Of a stretch of 64,000 bases of DNA, positions 45,541 to 56,665 are shown piece by piece (positions within the stretch are counted from its first letter, which is position 1; each line of letters opens with the position of its first letter). The position numbers were made by a program, and so were the translations under genes. The DNA lies in contig JAHJOK010000036.1 in NCBI GenBank assembly GCA_018820205.1, forward strand, positions 1-64,000, read 5' to 3'. Source of the stretch: Alphaproteobacteria bacterium (lineage in GTDB: Bacteria; Pseudomonadota; Alphaproteobacteria; Caulobacterales; Caulobacteraceae). The notes below the pieces were generated by a model. That model ran no database searches, was not told the origin of the DNA, and saw only the letters and a program-made list of their open reading frames with translations.

Positions 45541-45864
45541 CTATTCGCCCGCCCGGACCTGGTCGCGGGCCATCGAGGCCAGTTCGTCCATCTTGGAGCG
45601 GATTTCGCCCTCGGAGACGGTCAGGCCGGAGCCCTTGAAGTCGCCGGCGATCTTGCGGAACACGTCTTCGTCGCCGGGCTGTTCGAAGTCGGCGCGAACG
45701 ACGGCCTTGCCGTATTCCTCGGCCGAATCGGCGCTGAGGCCCATTTTCTCGGCCGCCCACAGGCCCAGCAGCTTGTTCCGCCGCGCCATGGCCTTGAACT
45801 CTTGCTCCTGATCGAGCGCGAACTTGGACTCGAAGCCCTTTTCCCGATCGTTGAAGGTCGTCAT
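45541..45864 (-). CDS. ATP synthase inhibitor zeta subunit (DUF1476)
   Basis: A 107-residue helical protein of the DUF1476 family: MTTFNDREKGFESKFALDQEQEFKAMARRNKLLGLWAAEKMG then GDEDVFRKIAGDF. In Paracoccus this protein is the zeta subunit, which inserts its N-terminus into F1-ATPase and blocks ATP hydrolysis. The family is restricted to alphaproteobacteria, supporting the taxonomic call. Confidence 0.92.
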   Translation of the reverse strand: MTTFNDREKGFESKFALDQEQEFKAMARRNKLLGLWAAEKMGLSADSAEEYGKAVVRADFEQPGDEDVFRKIAGDFKGSGLTVSEGEIRSKMDELASMARDQVRAGE

Positions 45865-45962
45865 TCGTCGTCAGTCGCTCCGTCGCGGGCCAGAAAGGAG
45901 CGGCGCCGCCGGGCAGGTCTATAGCCGCGAGGCGCGCGAACGCAATGAATAACGGCTCGCAT

Positions 45963-45989
45963 CCTGTGACCTGTCCACGGAATCACAGG
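45963..45989. promoter_or_regulatory. inverted repeat upstream of purC
   Basis: A perfect inverted repeat CCTGTGA-N13-TCACAGG lies in the 286-bp gap between the zeta-subunit gene and purC. It could be an operator for either. No known regulator is assigned. Confidence 0.35.
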
Positions 45990-46150
45990 CGGCGTCGGGT
46001 GCGAGGGTCGTTTGTGTCGCAGGGCGCATTCCGCTATGGGGAGGCGGACTTTTTCCCCGCTCAGCTCGAGACCGGATCGCGCCGCCCAGACGAGACTCTG
46101 GCCGCGCGATTTTCATTTTCGGGTCCGGCGACTTCCCGTCAGGGACCGAG

Positions 46151-46912
46151 ATGATGAATTCGAAGCGCAAGAAGATCTACGAAGGCAAGGCCAAGATCCT
46201 GTACGAAGGACCCGAGCCCGGCACCCTGATCCAGTATTTCAAGGACGACGCCACCGCCTTCAACGCCCAGAAGAAGGCCACGCTGGAGGGCAAGGGCGTC
46301 ATCAACAACCGCATCAGCGAGTTCGTGATGACCCGGCTGAACGGCATCGGCGTCACCAATCACTTCATCAAGCGCCTGAACCTGCGTGAGCAGTTGATCC
46401 GCGAGGTCGAGATCATCCCGCTGGAGGTCGTGTGCAGGAACGTGGTGGCCGGGTCGCTGGCCACGCGCCTGGGCCAGGAAGAGGGCACGCCCCTGCCCCG
46501 CTCGATCATCGAATTCTATTACAAGAAGGATGAGCTGAACGACCCGATGGTGACCGAAGAACACATCACGGCGTTCAACTGGGCCAGCACGCAGGAGATC
46601 GACGACATCCTGGCCATGACGTTGAGGGTCAACGACTATCTGTCGGGCATGTTCGGCGCGGTCGGCATCACCCTGGTGGACTTCAAGATCGAGTTCGGCC
46701 GGGTGTGGGAGAACGATTTCAGCCGCGTCATCCTGGCCGACGAGATCAGCCCGGACAGCTGCCGCCTGTGGGACACCACCACCGGCGAGAAGATGGACAA
46801 GGACCGGTTCCGCCGCGACCTGGGCAATGTCATCGAAAGCTATACCGAGGTCGCCAAACGCCTGGGGATCATGAAGGAAATGCCGACCGTGATTCAGGGA
46901 GGGCTGCACTGA
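46151..46912 (+). CDS. purC: phosphoribosylaminoimidazole-succinocarboxamide synthase
   Basis: A 253-residue SAICAR synthase adding aspartate to CAIR. The full family pattern is visible: [68 protein letters not shown], and [14 protein letters not shown]. The stop overlaps the purS start (TGATG). ATG 46151 or 46154 may be used. Confidence 0.95.
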   Translation: MMNSKRKKIYEGKAKILYEGPEPGTLIQYFKDDATAFNAQKKATLEGKGVINNRISEFVMTRLNGIGVTNHFIKRLNLREQLIREVEIIPLEVVCRNVVAGSLATRLGQEEGTPLPRSIIEFYYKKDELNDPMVTEEHITAFNWASTQEIDDILAMTLRVNDYLSGMFGAVGITLVDFKIEFGRVWENDFSRVILADEISPDSCRLWDTTTGEKMDKDRFRRDLGNVIESYTEVAKRLGIMKEMPTVIQGGLH

Positions 46913-47148
46913 TGGCCAAGGTGAAGGTGCATGTGTTCCTGAAGCCCGGCGTGCTGGATGTTCAGGGCAAGGCCGTCGAAGGCGCCCTGAAGGGTCTGGG
47001 CTGGGCCGGGGTGTCGAACGCCCGGGTCGGCAAGCTGATCGAACTAGACCTGGACGGCGTGGACGATCCCGCAGCCGAGGCGAAGAAGATGTGCGAGACC
47101 CTGTTGGCCAATACGGTGATCGAGAGCTATCGGGTCGAGGTGGGCTGA
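46912..47148 (+). CDS. purS: FGAM synthase subunit PurS
   Basis: A 78-residue small protein that bridges PurQ and PurL and channels ammonia. It shows the family opening KVKVHVFLKPGVLDVQGKAVEGAL and the end LANTVIESYRVEV. It is coupled to purC through TGATG. Its presence means the FGAM synthase here is the three-subunit type (PurS, PurQ, small PurL). Confidence 0.93.
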   Translation: MAKVKVHVFLKPGVLDVQGKAVEGALKGLGWAGVSNARVGKLIELDLDGVDDPAAEAKKMCETLLANTVIESYRVEVG

Positions 47149-47203
47149 GGTCGCAACCGGGCTCGGTCGCGGCCGTTCGTATGGCTCACGACAGGAGCAC
47201 GCG

Positions 47204-47668
47204 ATGACCTTCACCCTGACTTCCAACGACTTCAACGACGGCGACGTCCTGCCGGACGCGCAGGTGCAGGCCAAGGGCGATACGTCGCCGCACCTGGCCT
47301 GGTCGGGCGCGCCGGACGGGACCAAGTCGTTCGCCGTCACCCTGTTCGATCCGGATGCGCCGACGGGGTCCGGCTTCTGGCACTGGACCGTGGCCAACGT
47401 CCCCGCCGACGTCAGCGAAATCCCGGCGGGCGGACCCGTGCCGGCCGGCGCGGTCGAGGGGCGGACCGACTATGGCCCGGCCGGATTCGGCGGGGCCGCC
47501 CCGCCCCCGGGTCACGGGCCGCACCGCTATATCTTCACGGTGTTCGCGGTTGATACGGACAAGCTGGACGTAACGGCGGACGATTCCGGGGCCAAATACG
47601 GCTTCAACCTGTATTTCCACACCCTGGCCAAGGCCACGCTGACGGCGACCTACGAAAACAAAGCGTGA
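47204..47668 (+). CDS. YbhB/YbcL family PEBP-like protein
   Basis: A 154-residue phosphatidylethanolamine-binding-protein fold, with the ligand-site motifs FAVTLFDPDAPTGSGFWHWTV and PPPGHGPHRYIFTVFAVD. Function in bacteria is unclear. A GGAG ribosome site precedes ATG 47204. There is no signal peptide. Confidence 0.88.
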   Translation: MTFTLTSNDFNDGDVLPDAQVQAKGDTSPHLAWSGAPDGTKSFAVTLFDPDAPTGSGFWHWTVANVPADVSEIPAGGPVPAGAVEGRTDYGPAGFGGAAPPPGHGPHRYIFTVFAVDTDKLDVTADDSGAKYGFNLYFHTLAKATLTATYENKA

Positions 47669-47752
47669 TCGGGAACGGGCAAGGTTGCGGTTGAAGGTGA
47701 CCGGCGATCACCTATTTTGCAGTGCAGCAATTTCGCCGCCTGCCGGACCGCC

Positions 47753-48964
47753 ATGCCCACCGATACGACCTGCGATGACACGACCGCCGCGATCCTGAGC
47801 GCCAGCAAGCCCAGGGCCGTCGGTCTGGTGCTGCTGGCCCTGGCCATGGGCGGGTTCGCGATCGGGGTGACCGAGTTCGCGGCCATGAGCGTGCTGCCGG
47901 ACTTCGCTGCCGACCTTGGCGTGGACACCCCCACGGCCGGCCACGCCATCAGCGCCTACGCCCTGGGCGTCGTCGTGGGCGCGCCGGTGCTGGCGGTGAT
48001 GGGAGCCAGGGTCGCGCGGTGGAAGCTGCTGATCGGGTTCATGGCCCTGTTCGCCGTGGGCAATGGGTTGAGCGCTCTGTCGCCGACGTTCGAATGGATG
48101 CTGGCCTTCCGGTTCCTGAGCGGCCTGCCGCACGGCGCCTATTTCGGGGTCGCGGCCCTGGTTGCGGCGTCGATCGTGCCGCTGGCGTGGCGGACGCGGG
48201 CGGTGTCGTCGATCCTGCTGGGGCTGACCATCGCCACGGTGATCGGCGTGCCCATCGCGACGGCCGTCAGCCACAGTTTCGGCTGGAGGTGGACCTTCGC
48301 CATCGTGTCGGTGCTGGCCGCACTGACCATGAGCCTGATCGCCCTGTTCGCACCGCGCGACCCGGCCCATGCCGACGCCAGCCCGTTTCGCGAACTGGGC
48401 GCGCTGAAGCGGCGGCAGGTGTGGCTGACCCTTGGCATCGGGGCCATCGGGTTCGGCGGAATGTTCGCCGTCTATGCCTATCTGGCCTCGACCCTGATCG
48501 AGGTGACCGGCGTCGGGGTGACCGTGATTCCGTGGGTGTTCGCCGTGTTCGGCATGGGGATGCTGGCCGGGAACCTGATCGGCGGCTGGGCCGCGGACCG
48601 GTTCGGCATGAAGGCGGGCGCCGTGATGCTGGTCTGGAGCGTGTTCGCCCTCATCGCCTATTTCTTCGCCGCGCCGCACCTGTGGGCCGTGCTGGCGGTC
48701 GTCGTCCTGATCGGGACGGGCATGGGGCTGGGGCCGCTGTTGCAGACGCGGCTGATGGACGTGGCCGGAGACGCCCAGACGCTGGCGGCGGCGCTGAACC
48801 ACTCGGCGTTCAATACCGCCAATGCCCTGGGTCCGTTCCTGAGCGGGATCGCCATCGCCGGCGGGCTTGGCCTGGCTTCGACGGGTCTGGTCGGGGCGGG
48901 GCTGGCGTTCGGGGGTCTGGTGATCTGGGGCTGGGCGATGTGGGACGCCAAACGAAGCGCCTGA
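47753..48964 (+). CDS. MFS transporter (DHA1/AraJ-like)
   Basis: A 403-residue twelve-helix major facilitator. The first helix runs GLVLLALAMGGFAIGVTEFAAMSVLPDFAADLGVD; the DHA1 motif C region is visible as FRFLSGLPHGAYFG, and the second half restarts near GIGAIGFGGMFAVYAYLA. This group exports sugars or drugs by proton antiport. ATG 47753 (MPTDTT) is preferred to an upstream in-frame start at 47717. Confidence 0.87.
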   Translation: MPTDTTCDDTTAAILSASKPRAVGLVLLALAMGGFAIGVTEFAAMSVLPDFAADLGVDTPTAGHAISAYALGVVVGAPVLAVMGARVARWKLLIGFMALFAVGNGLSALSPTFEWMLAFRFLSGLPHGAYFGVAALVAASIVPLAWRTRAVSSILLGLTIATVIGVPIATAVSHSFGWRWTFAIVSVLAALTMSLIALFAPRDPAHADASPFRELGALKRRQVWLTLGIGAIGFGGMFAVYAYLASTLIEVTGVGVTVIPWVFAVFGMGMLAGNLIGGWAADRFGMKAGAVMLVWSVFALIAYFFAAPHLWAVLAVVVLIGTGMGLGPLLQTRLMDVAGDAQTLAAALNHSAFNTANALGPFLSGIAIAGGLGLASTGLVGAGLAFGGLVIWGWAMWDAKRSA

Positions 48965-49000
48965 TGTTTCCCCTTTGTTCGACCCGTGTTATGGAGCGGC

Positions 49001-49231
49001 ATGGTCGAAGTCACGAACGCCCTGATCTATGAGGGGCTGAAGTCCGTCCAAAGTCGTCTGGATCGGATGGACAACACCTTGGGTGAGGTGAAAACCGAGA
49101 TTCAGGCGGTGCGCGGCCACATGGTCGCAATCCAACAGGACGTGGGCAATATCTATGGGCGCGTCGAACAGATGGACGGCCGCGTCGATCGCATCGAAAA
49201 GCGGCTCGGGCTTCTCGACCCGGCGCACTGA
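49001..49231 (+). CDS. small coiled-coil protein of unknown function
   Basis: A 76-residue protein consisting largely of one heptad-patterned helix (LKSVQSRLDRMDNTLGEVKTEIQAVRGHMVAIQQD, then repeated DGRVDRIEKRL). GGAG five bases before ATG 49001 is a good ribosome site. It lies just upstream of purQ on the same strand. A structural or partner-binding role is likely; nothing specific can be claimed. Confidence 0.6.
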   Translation: MVEVTNALIYEGLKSVQSRLDRMDNTLGEVKTEIQAVRGHMVAIQQDVGNIYGRVEQMDGRVDRIEKRLGLLDPAH

Positions 49232-49264
49232 CATTCCGTCCGAACCCTGCTACAGGCCCGCGCC

Positions 49265-49926
49265 ATGAGCGCAGCCGTCATCGTCTTTCCCGGTTCCAAC
49301 TGCGACCGCGACTGCAAGGTCGCCATCGAACGCTCGACCAAGGAGCGGGTCGAAATGGTCTGGCACCAGGAGACCGAATTGCCGTCGGGCCTAGATCTGA
49401 TCGTCCTGCCGGGCGGGTTTTCGTATGGCGATTATCTGCGCTGCGGCGCGATGGCGGTTCAGTCGCCGGTGATGCAGGCCGTGAAGAAGGCCGCCGATGA
49501 CGGGGTGGCCGTGGTCGGCATCTGCAACGGGTTCCAGATCCTGTGCGAGGCCGGGATGCTGCGGGGCGCGCTGTGAAGAACGCCGGACTGAAATACGTCT
49601 GCAAGCCGATTTCGCTGGAAGTCACCAACGGCCAGACCCGCTTCACCGCCGGCTATCAGGGTCAGCGCGAGGTGGTGATGACGCAGGGCAATGGCGACGG
49701 AAACTATTTCGCCGACGCCGAAACCCTCGCCCGGGTCGAGGGCGAGGGTCAGGTCGTGTTCCGCTATGTCGACAATCCGAACGGGTCGGTCGCCAATATC
49801 GCGGGCATCCAGAACGCGCGCGGCAATGTGCTGGGGATGATGCCCCACCCGGACCGCGCCTTCGAGGCCGAACTTGGCTCGGCCGACGGCGCGACCCTGT
49901 TTCAGAGCATATACGCCGCAGCCTAG
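49265..49926 (+). pseudogene. purQ: purQ, FGAM synthase glutaminase subunit, reading frame broken
   Basis: The first 103 codons (49265-49576) encode the PurQ N-terminal half with the nucleophile in [13 protein letters not shown], then hit TGA. The rest (49573-49926; [27 protein letters not shown] to [10 protein letters not shown]) continues in the next frame from GTG 49573. PurQ homologues run through this point as [13 protein letters not shown], so one base appears to be missing in CTGTGAAG. It may be a sequence error, a true frameshift, or a two-piece protein coupled through GTGA. The catalytic triad Glu (usually HPE) is Asp here. PurQ supplies ammonia from glutamine to PurL. Confidence 0.8.
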
Positions 49927-50141
49927 GTTCCGTCGGGCGTGCCCTGAACGGCCGTATCGCGTCGGATCGTGTCGCCGTCGACGTCATCGTCGCGTTCGAG
50001 CGTGCCCTTGGCGCCGGATTCGCCGATCGACGCCAGTTCACGGGCCCCGACGCCCAGTCCTTGCTCCAGGGCGATATTGGTGTCGACCTCTTCGGTCTCC
50101 AGCTCAGGGGTGGGTTCGGGTGTCTTTGTCGCATCGGCCAT
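49923..50141 (-). CDS. small acidic protein of unknown function
   Basis: A 72-residue hydrophilic, Asp/Glu/Thr-rich protein ([20 protein letters not shown], then [23 protein letters not shown]) with no Cys or Trp, probably disordered. AGGAGC directly upstream of ATG 50141 supports translation. It shares the palindrome CTAG with the purQ stop. No family recognised. Confidence 0.5.
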   Translation of the reverse strand: MADATKTPEPTPELETEEVDTNIALEQGLGVGARELASIGESGAKGTLERDDDVDGDTIRRDTAVQGTPDGT

Positions 50142-50237
50142 GGGGCGCTCCTGAGAAAACGGGATGATGAAGATGAAGCGAACACCGCGCGCACGGGTTC
50201 CGGCTGAACCTTCACCGTTTGTCGGCGTATTGTCGGC

Positions 50238-51062
50238 ATGACAGATTCGACTCCATCCCACAGCCAGACCGATCTCGCCCCTCAATCTCGATCGATACGC
50301 CGCCTGGCGGTCTTTGCCTGCGCGCTGTTCGCCATCGTGATCGGACAGTTGCAGCAGCTGATCAATCTGGGCCAGAGCCCGGCCGAGTTTTCGGCCGACA
50401 GCGATGCGACGCTGAAGGTCGTCGGATGGGCCTTCGCGATCTGGGGGCCGATCTATCTGGGGCTGGCGATCTATGCCGTGCGTCAGGTCCTGCCCAGGAC
50501 GCCCGAGAGCGAAATGATCCGGTCGTTCGGCTGGCCCTCCGTGCTGGCCTTGCTGGGCATCGGCTGGTGGATCCTGGCGGCGGCGTGGGATCTGGAGGTC
50601 GTGACGATCGTGCTGATCTTTGGCGCGCTGATCGTGCTGTTGATCCCGCTGCTGAGGAAGGCGGACGCCACAAGGGCGTTGTCGCGCGGGGATCGGGATC
50701 GGTGGATGACGGTCTGGCCGCTGGCGGCGCTGGCCGGGTGGCTGACCGTGGCGGCGCCGGTCAATCTGTTGACGGTCGCGACGGGAAACGGCGACCTGCC
50801 GACCGTCCTGCCCCCGACCGCGTGGGCCTTGCTGGCGGTCGTCGCGGCGGCGGCGCTGGGTCTGTTCGTGACGTGGCGGACGCGAGTGTTGGCCTATCCC
50901 CTGCCGATCGCCTGGGGCCTGCTGGGCGTGTTCGTGGCCGAGCAGGACAAGGGCAATGTGTTGCTGGCGTTCGGGGCTCTGGTGACGTTGCTGGTCGTGC
51001 TGGGCGGGGCGTTGACGATCGTGTTCGGACTGCGGCCCGGGCGGACCACATCAGCGGGCTAG
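50238..51062 (+). CDS. polytopic membrane protein, TspO/MBR-like
   Basis: A 274-residue protein with about eight hydrophobic segments. GWAFAIWGPIYLGLAIYAVRQ resembles the FxIWGPIY motif of tryptophan-rich sensory/TspO-related proteins. Trp residues cluster at helix ends (GIGWWILAAAW). The ligand or role is unknown. ATG 50238. It converges with vapC, overlapping by four bases. Confidence 0.65.
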   Translation: MTDSTPSHSQTDLAPQSRSIRRLAVFACALFAIVIGQLQQLINLGQSPAEFSADSDATLKVVGWAFAIWGPIYLGLAIYAVRQVLPRTPESEMIRSFGWPSVLALLGIGWWILAAAWDLEVVTIVLIFGALIVLLIPLLRKADATRALSRGDRDRWMTVWPLAALAGWLTVAAPVNLLTVATGNGDLPTVLPPTAWALLAVVAAAALGLFVTWRTRVLAYPLPIAWGLLGVFVAEQDKGNVLLAFGALVTLLVVLGGALTIVFGLRPGRTTSAG

Positions 51063-51451
51063 ATGGCCGATCTGACGTCGGTCTGACGGAAGTCATCCCC
51101 CTTGAACAACAGGGGGGCGTCGATCGCTCGAGCGAGCGCATAGGAAAAGCAATCGCCGAAATTCAGCGGGCCGCCGCGCCCCTTGCCGAAGCGGAAACGG
51201 ACTTCGGCAGCGAGCCGTCCCTGATCCTCTGTCAGCGGCGCGATCTTGACGCCAAGCGTCTCAAGATCATGAAGAAGAATTGACGGAGATTGAAGGGCAG
51301 GAAACGCCATCAGGTAGACCGAGGCGGCCTCGACCAATGTCCCGGCCGACAGAACCGCCTCCGGCGCCTCCAGAATCTCATCGAGAAAAATATCCCGCTC
51401 GGGTTCGAACAGGACGATGGCCATCAGGGCAGACGTATCGACGACGATCAT
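51059..51451 (-). CDS. vapC: PIN-domain toxin VapC
   Basis: A 130-residue PIN ribonuclease with the acidic active-site set D5 (VVDTSALMA), E41 (VEAASV), D100 ([11 protein letters not shown]) and D119/D120 (GDDF). VapC toxins cut specific RNAs, often initiator tRNA or rRNA. The upstream antitoxin gene overlaps by four bases (ATGA). The module sits between purQ and purL on the opposite strand. Confidence 0.92.
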   Translation of the reverse strand: MIVVDTSALMAIVLFEPERDIFLDEILEAPEAVLSAGTLVEAASVYLMAFPALQSPSILLHDLETLGVKIAPLTEDQGRLAAEVRFRFGKGRGGPLNFGDCFSYALARAIDAPLLFKGDDFRQTDVRSAI

Positions 51452-51708
51452 ACGGCGTTGCCGTTCTCGTCATACAGCTCTGTCTCGATGTCTCTCAGCG
51501 TCCGATGCGCAGAGCGTTGGCGGGCATCGACTCCCTTTAGCCAGTCCTCGATCGCGCCGCGCCGCGCAAGTCGCCGCTCGTCGGCGGTCAGATCACGCCA
51601 TTTGTCGTCGAGCGCCCGGTCGATCGCCTCGGTCACGCCGACGCCCATGCGGGCGGCGACGGCGCGGGCCTTGCGCTCGGTCTCGGCGCGCTTGATGCTG
51701 AGGCCCAT
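51448..51708 (-). CDS. vapB: VapB-type antitoxin (Rv0623-like)
   Basis: An 86-residue antitoxin starting [35 protein letters not shown], the ribbon-helix-helix type pattern of Rv0623-like VapB proteins, with a C-terminal toxin-binding tail ([13 protein letters not shown]). ATG 51708 overlaps one of two TTCTAGAA operator copies. Confidence 0.88.
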   Translation of the reverse strand: MGLSIKRAETERKARAVAARMGVGVTEAIDRALDDKWRDLTADERRLARRGAIEDWLKGVDARQRSAHRTLRDIETELYDENGNAV

Positions 51709-51736
51709 TCTAGAACTCCGACTTCTGTTTCTAGAA
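51708..51736 (-). promoter_or_regulatory. vapBC operator: two TTCTAGAA palindromes
   Basis: Two copies of the perfect 8-bp palindrome TTCTAGAA at 51708-51715 and 51729-51736 are 21 bp apart, two helical turns. One overlaps the vapB start codon and the other lies by a TATATT -10-like sequence. This fits cooperative repression by a VapBC multimer. Confidence 0.72.
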
Positions 51737-51775
51737 TATAGCGTATCCGGCCATGTCCCGCTAGAAGCGCGGCCC

Positions 51776-53974
<2,199 letters not shown>

Positions 53975-53984
53975 CGGCTGCGGT

Positions 53985-54416
53985 TTAGAACGAGCCTTCG
54001 GTGATCAGCACGGTCGACGGCGCGGCATCGCCGACGGCGCCGACCCAGATGTCGTACTGGCCGCTGGGCGCACGGCCCCACCGGAGTTGGGGGTTCAGGC
54101 CGTCGGCGTCGTCGTTGCAATACCAGCGGCCGTCCGGGCCGTTGATGACCAGGCTGGTGTCGCCCGAGGAATAGACGGCGATTCCCAGAGGGCCGCCCTG
54201 AGACCGGAAGGTCAGGGAGATGTCGGGCTGATCCGCGACCATGCCGACGCAGCTGCCGGCGATGCCCGACGCGTCGGTCGGCCCGCCGGAATAGATCTCG
54301 ACCGATACCGGATCCGGAACGAAGCCGGCCGACAGGGAAATCTGTTCCTGGGCCGAAGCCTGGGTGGCGAGCAGGGCGCAGGCGGCGACGCCGGCGGCGG
54401 CGAGAAGACGGTTCAT
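53985..54416 (-). CDS. secreted protein with PPC-like domain, function unknown
   Basis: A 143-residue exported protein: signal peptide MNRLLAAAGVAACALLATQASA, then a compact beta domain with two Cys (GSCVGM, WYCNDD). The stretch TSLVINGPDGRWYCNDDADG followed by SGQYDIWVGAV resembles bacterial pre-peptidase C-terminal (PPC) domains. It is alone, not attached to a peptidase. It is divergent from the PhoD gene. Confidence 0.7.
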   Translation of the reverse strand: MNRLLAAAGVAACALLATQASAQEQISLSAGFVPDPVSVEIYSGGPTDASGIAGSCVGMVADQPDISLTFRSQGGPLGIAVYSSGDTSLVINGPDGRWYCNDDADGLNPQLRWGRAPSGQYDIWVGAVGDAAPSTVLITEGSF

Positions 54417-54574
54417 GATGGCTCCACGGATTTGAGCAGCCCCCTGCTGCTGGTCCGACCATGGTCGCCGAGGCCCGAAACTGACAACCTTATGGTTTCT
54501 GACGCGTGCGGGTTCGAACTGTCATACAGACGCGCTATCGCCAGCCCATCGGCAGGCGAACGCCCGGAGGATCC

Positions 54575-56137
54575 ATGTCCCTGTTCCTGAACCGCCGCGC
54601 CCTGCTGGCCTGCGCCGGCTTGGGGAGCTCGGCCCTGGTCCTGCCGCGGCCCGGCCTGGCCCAGGCCGCCTTCGATGTGAATCCGTTCCAGTTGGGCGTG
54701 GCGGCGGGCGATCCCCTGCCCGATGGCTTCGTCATCTGGACCCGACTGGCGCCGAGCCCCCTTGAGCCCGGCTATGGCATGCCGCGCCAGGCGATGGCCG
54801 TGACCTGGGAGGTCGCGTCGGACGCCGGGTTCGGCGCCGTCATCCAGTCCGGCGAGACGGTCGCCCGGCCCGAACTGGGCCACTCCGTCCATGTCGAGGT
54901 CGAGGGACTGGATCCCGGCCGGCCGTATTTCTATCGCTTCCGGGTCGGGTCGGAGCGCTCCGGCGTCGGTCGGGCCAAGACCGCGCCCGCGGCCGGCGCC
55001 TCCCTGGCCGAGGTCAGGTTCGGCGTGGCCGGGTGCCAGGCGTTCGAGAGCGGCTATTACACGGCGCACAGGAAGCTGGCGGAAGAGGATCTGGATTTCG
55101 TCTTCTTCTATGGGGACTACATCTATGAGGGCCGGGGCAACCGCATCTATGGCGGCGCCTCGACCCAGGAGAACCTGCGGGTTCACCACGGCGGAGAGGT
55201 CTATTCCGTCGATGACTACCGGCAACGCTATGCCCAGTACACGATGGACGCGGACCTGCAGTCGGCGCGTCAGTCGGCCGCCTGGTTCGTGGTCTGGGAC
55301 GACCACGAGATCGACAACAACTGGGTCGGCGACATCGATCAGGACGACACCGATCCGGCCGTGTTCGCGCTGAGGAAGGCCGCGGCGATGCAGGCCTTCT
55401 ACGAGCATATGCCGCTGCGTCGGTCATCCTTCCCGCGCGGGTCGGCCCTGCAGCTGTATCGGCGGGCCAGCTATGGCGACCTGCTGGACGTGCATCTGCT
55501 GGACACGCGCCAGTTTCGCACGGACCAGCCGTGCGGAGACCGGTTCAACAGCCGCTGCGCGGCCATCGACGCGGCCGAGGCCCAGGTGCTGGGTCAGGCG
55601 CAGGAGGCCTGGCTGGCGCAGGGGTTGAACACCTCCAAGGCCCGGTGGAACACCCTGGCCCAGCAGATCATGGTCATGGACCTGGACCGCAATCCGGGCG
55701 AGGCGTTCGGCGTCAACACCGACAGCTGGGCCGGATACAGCGTGCCGCGCGCCCGTCTGCTGCGCCACATCCGCGACCGCCGGATCGACAATGTCGTGGT
55801 CCTGACCGGCGACGAACACCAGAACTACGCCGGCGAACTGTTCATAGACGGACATAATCCCGAGGGCGCGCCGATCGCGACGGAGTTCGTGTCGACCTCC
55901 ATCAGTTCAGGCGGCGACGGTCAGGACGAACGCGCCGATCAGGCGGCGTTCCTGGCCGCCAACCCGCAGCTGAAATTCCGCAACAGCCAGCGCGGCTATG
56001 TCGTCTGTGACGTGACGCCGGAACGCTGGCAGACCGAGTTCAAGGTGCTGGACCAGATTCACGACCGCAACGGCGTGTTGTCGACGCGGCTGAAGCTGGC
56101 GGTCGAGGCGGGCGATGCGCGCGTGGTCGGCGCCTAG
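54575..56137 (+). CDS. PhoD-like alkaline phosphatase/phosphodiesterase
   Basis: A 520-residue exported metallophosphoesterase. It has an N-terminal Tat-like signal (NRRALLACAGLGSSALVL), a small N-domain (FQLGVAAGDPLPDGFVIWTRLAP) and the PhoD metal core VFFYGDYIYE, WDDHEIDNNWVGD and VVLTGDEHQNYAGE. PhoD enzymes use Ca/Fe and hydrolyse phosphomono- and diesters for phosphate acquisition. GGAGG precedes ATG 54575. Confidence 0.92.
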   Translation: MSLFLNRRALLACAGLGSSALVLPRPGLAQAAFDVNPFQLGVAAGDPLPDGFVIWTRLAPSPLEPGYGMPRQAMAVTWEVASDAGFGAVIQSGETVARPELGHSVHVEVEGLDPGRPYFYRFRVGSERSGVGRAKTAPAAGASLAEVRFGVAGCQAFESGYYTAHRKLAEEDLDFVFFYGDYIYEGRGNRIYGGASTQENLRVHHGGEVYSVDDYRQRYAQYTMDADLQSARQSAAWFVVWDDHEIDNNWVGDIDQDDTDPAVFALRKAAAMQAFYEHMPLRRSSFPRGSALQLYRRASYGDLLDVHLLDTRQFRTDQPCGDRFNSRCAAIDAAEAQVLGQAQEAWLAQGLNTSKARWNTLAQQIMVMDLDRNPGEAFGVNTDSWAGYSVPRARLLRHIRDRRIDNVVVLTGDEHQNYAGELFIDGHNPEGAPIATEFVSTSISSGGDGQDERADQAAFLAANPQLKFRNSQRGYVVCDVTPERWQTEFKVLDQIHDRNGVLSTRLKLAVEAGDARVVGA

Positions 56138-56230
56138 GCGACCGGGCTGCGTCATCGGTGCGGCAGACGCTCGGTCGTCCTTGCGTCAGATTGAGAACCC
56201 GCTGAAGCGATTCGTCTCGAGACCGATTTC

Positions 56231-56662
56231 ATGACCCTGCGCCGCCTGCTCATCGTCGCCGCCCTGCCCTGGCTGATCGCGTCCTGCGACGGAGGCGGGG
56301 ATCCGGTCGAACAGGCGATGCGCGAGACGTCCACGAACAATCAGGCCGCGACGGTCAGCGACGGCGAGATGTCTGGCCCGGAGCCCAGGTCCGGTCACGC
56401 CGGAGCCACGGACGGCGATCAGGCCTTCGCCGCCTCCGAAGCCGAAATGCACCGAATGATGGCGACGGCCTCGGGCGAGACCGTCGATCAGGCCTACATC
56501 GCCAAGATGATCGCCCATCACCAGGGCGCGGTGGCGATGGCCGAGGTCGCCCTGCGCGACAGCCGCGACGCCGACGTGCGCCGCATGGCCCAGGCGGTCA
56601 TCGACGCCCAGACCCGCGAGATCGCCGAGATGCGCGCCTGGCGACCGGCCGCCGCGCCCTGA
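56231..56662 (+). CDS. DUF305 family lipoprotein
   Basis: A 143-residue lipoprotein with lipobox LIASC (Cys19) and a C-terminal DUF305 ferritin-like helical domain (DQAYIAKMIAHHQGAVAMAEVALRDS, with AHHQGAV as the hallmark His pair). DUF305 proteins are periplasmic and often linked to metal or copper handling. The N-terminal linker is low-complexity. Confidence 0.87.
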   Translation: MTLRRLLIVAALPWLIASCDGGGDPVEQAMRETSTNNQAATVSDGEMSGPEPRSGHAGATDGDQAFAASEAEMHRMMATASGETVDQAYIAKMIAHHQGAVAMAEVALRDSRDADVRRMAQAVIDAQTREIAEMRAWRPAAAP

Positions 56663-56665
56663 GGG

